Source of the DNA: Fusarium oxysporum f. sp. lycopersici 4287
Lineage: Eukaryota > Ascomycota > Sordariomycetes > Hypocreales > Nectriaceae
Reading direction: 5' to 3'
DNA length: 64,000 nt
NCBI RefSeq assembly: GCF_000149955.1
Contig: NC_030986.1
Coordinates: forward strand, 5,559,624 to 5,623,623
Under the pieces are notes generated by a model that did no database searches, was not told the origin of the DNA, and saw only the letters and a program-made list of their open reading frames with translations. This document shows positions 41,001-52,784 of this stretch, piece after piece; the first letter of the stretch is position 1; each line of letters opens with the position of its first letter. Made by a program: the position numbers and the translations under genes.

Positions 41001-44000
41001 GGTCTGAAATTCTTGACTAAGAAGCAGCTTGGTGTCAAGGTTCTTAGCATGTACTCGCGCATTCTGTGTGAAAAGGGCAACACAACGCACATCAAGAAGT
41101 TTGCTCGGACTGTAACAAATAAGGTGAGAGCGAGTACATCTTGTATTTTTCTTTGCTAATGTTTGTAGTGGCTCCTTTACTTGTTGGCTGAAGACGACCC
41201 GGAAGTTGTCGTTCATGGCTGTAAGATCCTGGCTCGTCTTCTGGTCACCCATGGCTCAAACTATACCTCAAAATTCGCCGGAAAGTCGGGAGGCTTCATC
41301 ATCATGTCAAACAGATTGAAGCGATTCTGGGACATGCCGACTCTATGGCCCATTTGCTTCAGCATCTTGTTTGGCTACGACGTCGCCGAGATCAATTTTG
41401 ACAGAAACTTTGACTTCTTCAGCTTGCTGGAGACTTTTGGAAAGCGAAAGGTCGTATACCCCGACTCTCTGTCTGTCATCACTGCAATGCTGCAGCACGG
41501 TCTGAAAGATGTGATGAGACATCAGGATGATCCAGACTCGCCGGCAACCCATATCGACCCATCTTTTGCGCTTAAGAAGCACGCATCATCCACCGAACTA
41601 CGCCCGCGAGCAAGCTCCATGAACTTGGCCACTGCCCTTGAGACGCGCTCCAACTTCTCGCGAGACAGTGAACGAGTTGCAAGCTATGCTAGTGTTCTAC
41701 ATACGGTCATTCGCTTCCTTTCGGATCTCCATGCACGTTCAACCGAATTCAGGGACTTTGCTTTGAACTCGGAGTGGGTGAGACTGTTGCTATCAGCACT
41801 CTACCCAGTCATCGTTAGTGCCGATGCGGTGACGCCCGAAACAGAGTTGAACTCTGGCGATACGGCTCTGACATTTGAGGGAACTGATGTTATCATTCGT
41901 CCAATTAGTGGTAGTGCCTCAAATGCCACGCCTATAGTGCGAACGACAAGCGTGGATCCAGTACCCTCGCCTCAGTCAACACCACCAAAGGGCACACCAC
42001 TGCGAAGAGCCTCGTCGTTTATCCTACTCACCCAACAAAAGTCACCAGTCGGACCCAGTCCAGCTCGATTGAACCCAGCGCTGCCTTCATTGAGATCAGT
42101 ACCAAGCAAGAAGCCTAGTAGCGATATCTTGGATGGACTCTTAGAGCTGGTGGTAAATGTCTTTATGGACCAGCTTCTCGCACGGAAAGATTTCCCAGGG
42201 TTCGGCCTGTTTACTAAAGTCCCTCCTGGGTTCCGTGAACACCAAGCGTACTTTGAGTCTTACATATTGAAGCATGTGATTGCTCAATTGACGAATAATG
42301 TTCAGCTCAATCAGAAAGCAATCTGCGAGCCTCGTGTACTGACCAACCTTTCTCGGTTCTGCACACATATGTCAGAAGCCATCTTTGAGGGATGGTTCAT
42401 GAATGGCGCCGAAGCTATGATTGACTTTGTTGGCATGCTTCTCGAATTTCTGCAGCGTCCGGACATCTCGAACCTCAAGAGTGTCCGACTTTGCAGCCAG
42501 GCTGTCGCTACAATCCGAAGCTGTTTACTGAGGATCATTCTTCTGAGGTTATCGGATCTTGACAACCAAGAGACCACTTTGGTGGAGGCCAAGCAGTTTA
42601 TGGACAAGATGGTGTACTGGCAGATGTCAATTCTCGGTTGCTTTACCAGCGAGGACGAGTTCCTTAAACTCTTCTGGTACCAGCTCTACACGAAACTCAT
42701 TGGCGACAAGATGCCCCTTCGTATTGCGGCAGCTAACTTCTTACGCATTATCTTGGTGCAGAAGCCAGAGGAATCTGCTACGCTGATCCGCTCTTGCATG
42801 TCGCCAGACCAAAAGCAGCTTTCGAAGGACTTTCAGAAGTTGACAGGTGTGGATGATGAATCATTCGTTGACTGGGTTGATAAGCACCGCCCATCACTAG
42901 ATGTCCTCTTCTTTGGCGGCATGTCCAAAACATGGGAGGATTTTGTCAGTTCAGAAAATGTGCGGACTTCAGAGACAGCCAAAGTTCGTCTCGCCAAGCG
43001 CAAAGATAAACTCAGATCATTGCATGCGGAGAGCATCAGCACAGAGAAGATTCTCCTCAGTCACGATATTGGTAACAGCGCTTGGATGAAGAGCATCTAC
43101 AACTCTGAGTACTTCAAGTATCAGCGACTCATGCAGGACCAACAAGATGACCTAGTATTCCTAAGCGCGGCTTACACCAAGATGGAGCGGGATCTTATGA
43201 GGCCTGGCGCGGTGTTCAGTGAGGCAGCTACACCCAAGTGGAAGCTTGACCGCACAGAAGGACGAAATCGAATGAGGCTCAGGGTCCTTCCGGATTTTAC
43301 ATTCAGTAAGGATGAGTATCAACCGAAGAGAAAGGCCAGTGAGGTACTGCAGACTCTCCGGATCAATACGTCGGCCAGTCCAGCTCCTTCGATCCAGGCT
43401 TCCGCTGTGACGCCAACGAAGCCAAGCGCTGCATCGGCTTTGGATGGCAATACTGAACAGCCTCAATTCACAGAGGAGCCAGAATCCACCGAGCCAGCCG
43501 AGCAACCCAGCTCCGGTGTTGCGCCCGAGGATGATTTTGAGCTTGTGGACGACCCTAATGATCCCAACGAAGGAGACGAAGGTTTCGAGGACAAGAACCG
43601 CAAAGTGATGCGACGATTGGAGCGTGGAGACCAAGTCCAATCTGCGTACAATATCTCACGCATCATTGGCCTGGAAGCATGTGAAGGAATCCTCATAATA
43701 GGCAAGGATGCCCTTTACATAATGGACAACGTGTTCCAGTGTGCCAACGGTGACATCGTCAATGTCTGGCAGGCTCCCCCTGAAGAGCGCGATCCTTTCT
43801 CTCAGATTGTCACGGACGCTAAGACTTCTGAGAAGCGACAGAACAATAAGGAGCAGGAATCGAGGCATTGGCGATGGCAGGATGTTATTAGCATTTCCAA
43901 GCGTCGGTTCTTGTTCCGAGACGTTGCGATTGAGGTGTTCTTCACTGACGGTCGAAGCTATCTCTTGACTACGATCAACCCTGTGGTGCGAGATAACCTG

Positions 44001-46111
44001 TTCGTGAAAATGCTCAACAAGGCACCTCACACAAGCGGCGCAAACACGCTTCCGAACCCTGAAGATGCTTGGCGCCTGGAGTCTCTCAAGGTCTTTGACG
44101 AGTCGCCTCAAGGATTTGGATCCAAGTTTGGCACATTCTTCAACTCATCGCCATGGAACCCTCTCCTTAAGAAATGGCAAAAGGGCGAGATCTCCAACTT
44201 CCACTATCTTATGATGGTCAACACTATGGCTGGCAGGACGTTCAACGATTTGACTCAATACCCAGTCTTTCCGTGGGTTCTGGCTGATTATACAAGCGAA
44301 GACTTGGACCTTGATGACCCTAACACCTTCCGCGACCTGTCAAAGCCAATGGGTGCCCAAACACCGAACAGAGTGGGAGGCTTTGTCGAGAGCTACAATG
44401 CGTTGGCAGAGATTGGGGAAATACCATTCCACTATGGCACACACTACTCTTCTGCCATGATTGTCTCATCATACCTGATCCGTCTACCGCCATTCGTCCA
44501 ATCGTACATACTGCTGCAAGGTGGAAGCTTCGACCACGCCGACCGTCTGTTCCAGTCAATCCCAGAAGCCTGGAAATCAGCATCTTGCAAAAACAAGGCT
44601 GATGTGAGAGAACTCATCCCTGAGTTCTACTGTCTGCCAGAATTCCTGACTAATGTCAATGGCTACAACTTTGGCAATCGTGAGAGCAACGGCGTTAAGG
44701 TCGACCACGTTGAGCTTCCGCCATGGGCCAAAGGGGATCCTCGAATCTTCATCGCCAAGCATAGAGAGGCGCTTGAAAGTCCGTATGTGAGCGAGAACCT
44801 ACACCAGTGGATTGATCTGGTATTTGGCTATAAGCAACGAGGTGAAGCTGCTGTGGAAAACCTCAATGTGTTCCATCATCTTTCGTACCGTGGTGCGACA
44901 GATTTGGACAGCATCACGGATGCAAAGGAGCGAGCTATTCTAGCCGGTGTGATTCATAACTTTGGACAGACGCCTCATCAAGTGTTCATGAAGTCGCATC
45001 CTGCTAGAGAACACGTCAAGAGTCCAGTTAGACGATTAGACACCAGTGTGTTTTCGTTGGGCTGTCTGCCGCACCCACTCCTTGGTAAGGACTGTTTACT
45101 TTAAACGTCAGACATCACTAACCGACTGAATAGAAAGCCACGAACGTGTAGCCTCACTCATTCATGCCTCCAAACTCGACCGCTTGCTGTGTGCTTCTCC
45201 ATTCCGTCTCAACTTCCCACCATACGACAAATTCCTTGAATGGGGATACGCAGACAATAGCATTCGCTTCTTCTTCAGCGACAACCGAAAGGTAATACAA
45301 AACCTTGTTCCTCGATCTGGCCACGTCGCTAACTCAACAAAGCCTGCTGGACTCTTTGAGAACCTTCACATCGGCCAGATCTCTTGTGCTTGTTTTGCCG
45401 ACTCCAAAACCTTGATCACTGCTGGAGAGGATTGTGTTGTCTCGGTTTACGCACTACAGACTCTACCTGGAAAGCCGGTTGAGTTGCTGCCGAGGTCTAG
45501 TCTTTTTGGTCACAAGTCGCCTGTCACAACGATTGCAGTCAGCAAAGCGTTCAGCACACTTTTGACTGTTTCTGCAGATGGACAAGCCTTCTTGTGGGAT
45601 CTGAACAGACTGTCGTTCATTCGAAAGCTGCCATTGGTACGACCTGTTGAATGTGCACGTATCAACGACATTTCGGGTGAGATTCTTCTCTGCTCTGGGC
45701 CCAACGTGATACTCTACACCCTCAACGGCACACTACTTCTTGAACAGAATGTCTGTTTCGAGCAGGATGACTATATCCACTCATGCGCCTTTTACGAAGG
45801 TGCTGGCAACGAGTGGCTTGATAATTACTTGATCTTCACAGGCCACAAGCGCGGCAGAGTCAACGTCTGGCGACGCAGCATCGTGGGCAGCCGATGGACG
45901 CTTGAGCTCCTCAGAAAGCTTGACCATGTTGACTATAAGAATGACAAGGGTGCCAACACAGAGGCAGGCATAACGTGCATAAGTCCAATGCCAACATGCG
46001 TCTACACAGGTGATGATGACGGTCGAGTTGTAAGTATCTCCCACTTCCCTCATAAATCCTCAAACTAACGAGTTCTAGTACGAATGGAATCTACTGAACA
46101 GGGAGAGATAG
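38090..46111 (+). CDS. BPH1: BEACH-WD40 protein (neurobeachin/LYST family, yeast Bph1-like)
   Basis: Five exons, 38090-40676, 40726-41123, 41169-45084, 45134-46029 and 46079-46111, give 2609 residues with continuous frame; the last exon codes only 10 residues. Domain order fits the family: armadillo-like helical N-terminus, a concanavalin-like lectin segment (about 380-560, GYTFTAWIRVDSF), long helical middle, PH-like domain (about 1818-1942), BEACH domain (about 1990-2275, starting SPWNPLLKKWQKGEISNFHY) and WD40 repeats to the end. The BEACH core motifs DLTQYPVFPWVLADY, FHYGTHYSS and NVFHHLSYRG are intact. BEACH proteins act in vesicle trafficking, membrane fusion and vacuole/lysosome or autophagy functions. 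The gene is longer than yeast BPH1 (about 2,167 residues), as usual in filamentous fungi. Confidence 0.95.
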
Positions 46112-46502
46112 AGTTTTTCCCTACCGAATCGGACATCAGTTCGATATGACCACCGGCATAGCCTCGTATGATTAAAGAGAAGGATGATATTCTGTTTCTT
46201 GGCTTCTTGCACATCGCTGCGGCGTTTCCTGTTTGATGTTTATACGCATGTTTAGAAAATCAACGACTCGCGCACATCCTCACACACAACACACACATAT
46301 ATAGGTATCGAAATGTAGACAGCCGGTGGATGGATTGATTGTAGAAAAATCGAATTGAAGCGTCAATTGCTGCTGGATCTTCTCGTCCCTTTCTTCCTCT
46401 ATGATATCCCTTCTCTCCCTCGCATCGGGAAACGCCGTAGTTTGTACAAAGATATGCTCATTCCGAGCCGTGATATTTCCTTCGTCTTTCAATTCGAGAT
46501 GT
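46112..46502. other. Convergent intergenic region with CA-rich microrepeat
   Basis: The region is 391 bases between convergent genes. A CA/TA-rich run lies at 46281-46303. No gene is seen. Confidence 0.5.
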
Positions 46503-46784
46503 TTAGTCGTCGTACCCGGTGAGCTGTTTCCTGGGACCAGAGGGGACTGTGCATGTTAGTCTCGCATTGGGGATTGAGGTCGAGGAGGGGAACGCACTGG
46601 GATAGGTGACGGGAACGGGAGGAGCGTCGATATCGCCAAAGTAGTATCGGATCGGAGGAACAATTGGCATGGCGACGGGGCCTGCTGCGCCGATGATGAC
46701 GGACCAGAAGAGGGCGGGACGCTCGCGGGCTGCCCAGCGGCAGTACTTGAGGGGAGTTTGCCAGAAGAGGGGAGCGGCAGACAT
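46503..46784 (-). CDS. NADH:ubiquinone oxidoreductase 9.5 kDa subunit (complex I, NDUFA3/B9-like)
   Basis: Two exons, 46784-46598 and 46546-46503 (51-nt intron), give 76 residues. The N-terminus MSAAPLFWQTPLKYCRWAAR runs into a single membrane helix (ALFWSVIIGAAGPVAMPIV) and PPIRYYFGD. The spliced C-terminus YPIPSGPRKQLTGYDD matches the conserved end of the fungal 9.5 kDa subunit; the unspliced reading replaces it with an unrelated stretch. Role: accessory membrane-arm subunit of mitochondrial respiratory complex I. No cleavable presequence is evident, as usual for this subunit. It is divergent from WBP1 and shares a 389-base promoter region with it. Confidence 0.88.
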   Translation of the reverse strand: MSAAPLFWQTPLKYCRWAARERPALFWSVIIGAAGPVAMPIVPPIRYYFGDIDAPPVPVTYPSAFPSSTSIPNARLTCTVPSGPRKQLTGYDD

Positions 46785-47173
46785 GATGGCCTATATCAAT
46801 TAGCACAGAAACTAACAATAGCGTAGCGGTTGACTGGTCATACTCAATTGACGATGTGGTGTTTGTCGTTCAATCTTGGTGGTAATGATGGTCTCGGGCA
46901 ACGGTCCAATCGTATCTTCGGAAAAACCAAACCGCGGGCATCGGATTATTTCCTCACTGTACCCAACTTTACAGAGCTCTAGAGTCGCTACCATAAAAGG
47001 ACTAGTGCATCCGCAGTTTCACATCCCGTTCCCCCACTGAAGGCTACGTATCCCTAAAACGCCAACGCAAGCTACTACGCCCGTAGGTTCCACTGAGAGC
47101 TCTACTCGCAAGCTGTCCAAACTTGCACCAAACATTATAATCCCCCAACTCAAAACCACATTCTCACCACACA
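46785..47173. promoter_or_regulatory. Divergent promoter between complex I subunit and WBP1 genes
   Basis: The region is 389 bases. No distinct motif is recognised; a TATAATC-like stretch lies near 47138 before WBP1. Confidence 0.45.
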
Positions 47174-48701
47174 ATGCGGTCACTCTTGAGTCTCGTGGTC
47201 TTTCTCTTCGCGGCGCTGGTTTCGGCCGTAAGCACAACTGGTAATCGATTACTGGTTATTCTCGATACGCCCAAGGACAAGGAGGCGTATACTACGTTTT
47301 TCCGCGACTTGTCTGGTATGAAACCCCCCATGAGCAGTGGTGTTGATGGTGAAGCTTACAATTGATAGAACGAGGTTATGATATCACGTATGAGACACCA
47401 AAGAGCGATGATTTGACATTGTTCAAGTATGGTGAGAGGAGTTATGATCATCTTGTCTTTCTCCCCACCAAGATCAAGGGTTCGTCATGTCTTGTTCCTT
47501 GAGAATACAGCTGTACTGACTGGCGCAGGTCTGGGACCCAATCTGACCCCCAATGCCATCGTCGACTTCATCAACGCCGGCGGAAACATCCTCCTGACCA
47601 TGTCCGCTACCCATAAAGTCCCTGTTACTCTCGTCTCCGTCCTCGATCAACTCGACGTTACCATTCCCGCTGAGCGCAACGGCAAGGTCGTCGACCACTT
47701 TACCTACGATGCCGTTTCCGCCGCCGAGACACACGATACCCTCGTTCTCGACGCTCCTCGCAACGTTCGTCCCGGTCTGAAAGACTACTTCGAGATTCCT
47801 GGCGCATTCATCTCCGTTCCTCACGCCATTGGCCACACTCTTGGTTCAGGACCTCTTCTTACACCTGTTCTTCGAGCGCCCCCTACCGCTTATAGCTACA
47901 ACCCCAAGGAGCAGGCTGATACTGTCGAGCCTGATGAGTTGTTCGCTGCTGGAAAGCAACTTGCTCTTGTCTCTGTCTTCCAGGCTCGCAACTCTGCGCG
48001 TGTCACTGTCATTGGTGCTGCTGAGATGCTTCAGGACAAGGCTTTTGATACTAAGGTCACTCGACAGGGTGGAAAGGCTATCTTCCCTGCCAACAAGGAG
48101 TTTGTCACCAACTTGGCTGGTTGGACATTCCAGGAGCTTGGTGTTCTACGAGTGAACAAGATTGAGCATCACCTCAAGGGTGACAACGAGACCAACCCTG
48201 AGCTGTACCGCATCAAGAACGATGTTGTATGTAGAGACCTGCCCTGACATGATTGACCTCACTAACAATTCAAAGACCTACAGCATTTCCGTCTCCGAGT
48301 ACGCCTGGAACGACTGGCAACCCTTCCACCTCCCTGAGGGCGACCACCTCCAGCTCGAGTTCTCCATGCTGTCCCCTTTCCACCGCATCTCCCTGAAGCC
48401 CGTTCACGTCGGTGAGCACGAGACTGTCTACGGCACCGACTTTGTTCTTCCCGACCAGCACGGCATCTTCAACTTCATGGTCAACTACAAGCGACCCTTC
48501 CTGACTAACCTTGAGGAGAAGCGAACTGTCAGCGTTCGACACATGGCTCACGACGAGTATCCCCGAAGTTACGTGATCAACGGCGCTTGGCCCGGTCTGA
48601 CTGGCATCTCAGCTACCATTGTTGGATTCCTGTCGTTCTGCATCGTGTGGATGTACAGTCAGCCTGTCAAGTCAGCCGCTGGCGCTAAGAAGACGCAATA
48701 G
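47174..48701 (+). CDS. WBP1: Oligosaccharyltransferase subunit WBP1 (OST48/DDOST)
   Basis: Four exons, 47174-47315, 47369-47479, 47529-48226 and 48276-48701, give 458 residues. A signal peptide (MRSLLSLVVFLFAALVSAVS) leads into RLLVILDTPKDKEAYTTFFRDL, the conserved start of the lumenal domain. GLGPNLTPNAIVDFINAGGN, EYAWNDWQPF and the C-terminal membrane helix (GISATIVGFLSFCIVWMYS) follow. The protein ends in KKTQ, a KKXX signal for ER membrane retention. It is an essential structural subunit of the N-glycosylation complex. All splice sites keep the frame and match family positions. Confidence 0.96.
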
Positions 48702-49260
48702 AGGATGGAACAATGTACGAGTATTTTTTGCTGCAACGTCACGACAAGAGTTCGTGGATCTGTTGTATTGTAGAGTGGGACCAAAAGTGAAATATAGAAT
48801 GCGCATTTGTTTTCCTACAGCTATTGAAGTGTTTGCGACTATGTATGTGACTTGAGATACGAAGATGTGATGGCTCCCTCAGATTAGCTCTCTTGGGTTC
48901 TCACTGACAACTCGCGGCAGTGGACAAGTAAATGCCCTGCAAACATTCTAGATGATGCCCGCCGCTGTTGTCTGCAAATTTGGCTTTTTGGTCGATTGAT
49001 CATCACCGGGCAGCAAATTCGTATCTCAAAGCATTCCTCCATCCCATACGGCACCTCACGAAGGCCAAGCCTGCTCCGATTGAAAACTATATCATGCGAA
49101 TCACGAGTGTCTCTGTATTCCCAGCAAACACCTCCATGAGAGGGTTCGCAAAGGAAGAGAACAACTTCACGCAAAGGGAAATTATCGTCACTGCGGCTAC
49201 TCTAGGCACTTGCGAAGAATACATGAATGAAAAATGAAAAGGAAAAACCTCGAGGTCTGC

Positions 49261-49650
49261 TCAGATCTCTGTTCTTGAGTGAGGTACATGTTCGCAACAC
49301 AAGTCAGTTTCCCCGAAGGGCATACCGAGCAAGTGAAGTGAATCGCCAACTTTGGTGTGTGAAACAGTTGTCATCACCACAGACCAGCCCCCAGAGGAAA
49401 CCAAGTACAGGACGAGAGGAAATGCAAATACGCCGAACGCCTTGAACTCCAACTCCAACGCCCGCAAGAAAAACAACCCCAAAAAGACCCCCCTCCCAGG
49501 CCAAATGGCCCGGGACCAAAAAACAAGACGAAAAAGCAAAGACAAAGGAAACAAAAAGCAGACCCAACCCAGACCTGGTCGAATGACCACAACAAAGCGC
49601 GAAATCAAGAGCAGGAAAACAAATGCGGAAATGCAAGTTAGTACATACAT
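49261..49650 (-). CDS. Candidate small hydrophobic protein (129 residues), uncertain
   Basis: The ATG at 49650 is the first one after the minus-strand TATA box and CT-rich leader. The product starts MYVLTCISAFVFLLLISRF and has two to three hydrophobic stretches in its first 90 residues, then a polar tail ending in HSRTEI. No family is recognised. T-rich sequence easily gives Phe/Leu/Val-rich frames by chance, so this may instead be an untranslated transcript or the long leader of a transcript that ends further left. Confidence 0.25.
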   Translation of the reverse strand: MYVLTCISAFVFLLLISRFVVVIRPGLGWVCFLFPLSLLFRLVFWSRAIWPGRGVFLGLFFLRALELEFKAFGVFAFPLVLYLVSSGGWSVVMTTVSHTKVGDSLHLLGMPFGETDLCCEHVPHSRTEI

Positions 49651-49892
49651 ACCGAGTCACTTGACTAGGAGAGGGCGAGGGTGAGGGCGAGTGGGGAGGA
49701 GGGAGGTGAAGTGCGAAAAGAAAGGAAAGACAAAACAAGAGTCACAATGTGGAAAGAAAGAAGCTGTCGAGTCAAGCAGTAAGTATCGAAAGCAACAAGT
49801 GTATAGCAAGGCAAACCAAATCGCAAGTCGGAATGCGAAAGGTTGCTGAAGAAAGAGAAGAAAAGGCTGGAGCAACTGGGAGAGAAGCCCTC

Positions 49893-49900
49893 TATTTATA
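49893..49900 (-). promoter_or_regulatory. TATA box for a minus-strand transcript
   Basis: TATAAATA on the minus strand is followed downstream by a strongly pyrimidine-rich stretch (about 49880-49660), the usual layout of strong fungal promoters. No known gene starts here on this strand. Confidence 0.4.
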
Positions 49901-50245
49901 CCCGTTCAGAGTAAGGAGTTATTGCGCATTTGGTGCGTGAGGGTTTACGCTGAAATTGAGCGTTGGGTGTGGTGTTGACGGCTGTCGACAGCTGCCAGCA
50001 GCTGTCAAGATATCCAAAATCGTTGCTGAGGTTCAAGTCGCGCTGCGCTGCGCGTTGGAGTAAGGCAAGGCTGTGGGGACGTGCGCAAGCTTGACCTGTG
50101 GCGCTGTGGCACAAGTGGGGATTTGGAGCAAGGCTGGTGTGGCTGCGAAAACTTCCGCCGTTGCTGGGTCGCGATCGCCAACTCAGCTTCTACAATTACG
50201 TTGCTATTCTCACCTCAATCCCTTTGACGCTGCGCATCCGTCAAA

Positions 50246-51029
50246 ATGGTAAGTCCCTACCTCGCTTTTTTTTGTTAGTAGCTTCAGCTAATGATTCCAG
50301 GCACGTAACTCGGAAAAGGCACAGTCTATGCTGTTTCGCTTCCGCGAAGCTCAAGCAGCAGACCTAGGCATCATCGACGCCGGCCGCACACGTCGCCCCA
50401 AGCTCATCACCGAAGTCTCAGCCATTCCCGCCTGCGAAAAATGGCGTGGACAAGTCCTCAAAGAAATCTCGCGCAAGATGTCACGTATCCAAGATCCTAT
50501 CCTCAGCGACTACCAGATCCGTGATCTCAACGACGAAATCAACAAGCTCATGCGCGAGAAGCACATGTGGGAGATTCAGATACGTAATCTCGGGGGACCG
50601 AACTACATGCGCGGCGGGGGCAAGATCTACGATGAGCAAGGACGCGAAATACCCGGTAGTGGGAAAGGCTACAAATATTTTGGTAGAGCGAGGGAACTGC
50701 CGGGTGTGAAGGAGTTGTTTGAGGCAGCGAAGAACCAAGGTGATGAGAAGCCGCTTGAGGAGAGGCATGATATGAGGAGGAATGTTGACGCGGCGTATTA
50801 TGGTTATGCGCCTGATGAGGAGGATGAGGAGATGTTGGCGTATGAGGCTGAGAAGGAGAGGCAGGCGGTTGAGCATTTGCTCAAGACGGGGAGTAAGGAT
50901 GTGCCGGAGGGGTGGGAGCCGCTGCCAGGGGATAGTGGTGATGGGATTACGTGGGATTTACCGACGTTGGAGGAGGTGCAGGAGGAGTTGATCGATCGGA
51001 GGAGAAGGAGGCTCTTGGAGCAGTTGTGA
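50246..51029 (+). CDS. ISY1: Pre-mRNA splicing factor ISY1
   Basis: Exon 1 is only the ATG (50246-50248). A 52-nt intron (donor GTAAGT, branch GCTAAT, acceptor CCAG) follows, then exon 2 at 50301-51029. The product has 243 residues and begins MARNSEKAQSMLFRFREAQ, the invariant start of ISY1 proteins. LGGPNYMRGGGKIYDEQGRE and GYKYFGRARELPGVKELFE are also conserved. ISY1 belongs to the NineTeen/Prp19-associated spliceosome complex and acts around the first catalytic step. The acidic/basic C-terminus (EELIDRRRRRLLEQL) is normal. Without splicing the ARNSEKAQS segment would lack its start codon, which decides the gene model. Confidence 0.95.
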
Positions 51030-52784
51030 TGTGTGGTTCAGAGGTCTCCGTGTATCATCGGAGAGGTTTATGGGGACGGGAAGTTGTATTGTATTGTTGG
51101 TTGTTGGATCAGTTGAGGCTAGGTGATGGTTCACATTCACGGCGTTTAGGACGGTCACTTATTTACAGGCGTATGGGTTTATCATGATACTTGCCTAAAA
51201 GAATATCTTTCTCAATCGTGCATTCTCACCCCTCTCTAAGCGACATCACCGAACCCCAACTGAAGCTATGCCCCGAAGCTGTGGATAAGCGGTCATACCG
51301 AGCTGTCAGTTATAGCTGTCACCCGGATATCACAGATTCCGGGTATAACACGGACGAATTATACATCCACCAAACAAAAACAGCTCGAGTTACAGTGTGC
51401 ATGAACCGTCAAGGGTGTTTTAGACCCGTCAACACTACCTGTTTCGTTTCATACACCAATGAACTCTAATAATATGTCATCCACAATTCAAGCGAGATAT
51501 ATTCACAGTTTTCGTTTGAATAGGAAATGGATTTTGTGAAGAGTGACGATCTTTATTGGTGACCCCCCTTATACCCCTGTTGTGAAAAGAGACCCCTGAA
51601 GGTCCTGAAGCTGACGGTGAAGCGCCACGCAGGTGAGTGCGCAGATGACGACTTTAGATCCTTTTTGTCTAGGGTCATTTGGCGTGGCGAAGGTGACGAG
51701 CATGGCAGTGGATGGATGGTTATCTGATTAAAAAATTGGCATTCCAAGTTTATCTGAATTATTCAATGAAGTGAAATCTTTAAATTTGATCCATAGAATT
51801 CGCATTGCATGGATGAGACGGGGGTGTGTGACGCTGTTTCATTTCGTACCAAAGTGATCGACAGTCTTGTCTTGTCTTGTCGCTCCTTGCCTTGTCAAAC
51901 AGCGCCTCTCCTCTTGTCTCGGGAATCTTCATGTGCTTCTCGTATCTCACTCCCAATACTCTTTGCTCAGTCATACCACTCCTTTCAGCCTTGCCTGTGC
52001 CTCTCGTGTAACACTGGCGATCGAAGAAGATCAATTCTCTGTGTAGTACAATCACTGATGATCAAACCATTCTCTGATGTAAATCACTAGTTCTTTTCTA
52101 TTCTTGGCTCTCCCCTTTTCTCGTCCATTCACAATTCGAAAAAGTGACCCCGCGGCTGAAGGGCGCCAAAAACGCCCAGAGAAGAAGAAAAAAACGTCGA
52201 GCCCCTGAGCTTGTACCTGCAGCGCCCTGACTAGCACCCTACCCGTCTAAATCCTCTGCATCCACTCTAGTGATGAAAAGAGTAACGCTGGGCCCCTATT
52301 ACGATTCAATCACTTGCAGAGAATTGATCAAGCTAATGATCAGCAACAGAATTCTTTTCCTCAAATATATGCTTATTCTTTTCAATCTCTCTGGTTCTGT
52401 ACACAGTCTGTTCAAAGCAGTGTCTAAAATTGGATATTCTTCAGTTAGTGGCTGTCTTGTTAAATTAACCCACTCTGGTCCCTTCGCGCCTCGTGCCCCC
52501 CCCTGGGCTTTTAGCACTTTACCCCCTAGGTTGTGGGCTGTGGGGACCCTTTAGGTACTTTACGGTAAGTGCTGCAGCCCAGGCTTCTTCTTCCCGTTCT
52601 TCTCGGCAACGGTTTCGTCTTCTAGAAATATGCACAGAAGAGACAGACCAGGCCAATGTCTCTGTCTCTGACTCTGGCTTTACATCATCGTCATTCCTAA
52701 CTACGTTTCAATTCAGTCCTTACCGTCACATGCTCATGATATAATTCCTCAGATCTCTTTTTCTCCTCTTCTTCTCTTTGCGAG
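51030..52784. other. Intergenic, long upstream region of the proline-rich gene
   Basis: The region is 1.76 kb without a supported gene. It holds three tandem CTTGT units at 51866-51880, and CT-rich text from about 52590 to 52780 that looks like the leader of the next gene. Confidence 0.45.

Larger units (their letters stand above)
48702..50245. other. Intergenic region with a candidate minus-strand transcription unit
   Basis: The region is 1.54 kb. On the minus strand a TATAAATA (49900-49893) is followed by about 240 bases of pyrimidine-rich leader without any ATG, then an ATG opening a 129-codon frame (49650-49261). The part 49900-50245 is the shared upstream region with ISY1. The plus-strand purine-rich frame at 49352-49684 is a shadow. 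Confidence 0.45.
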
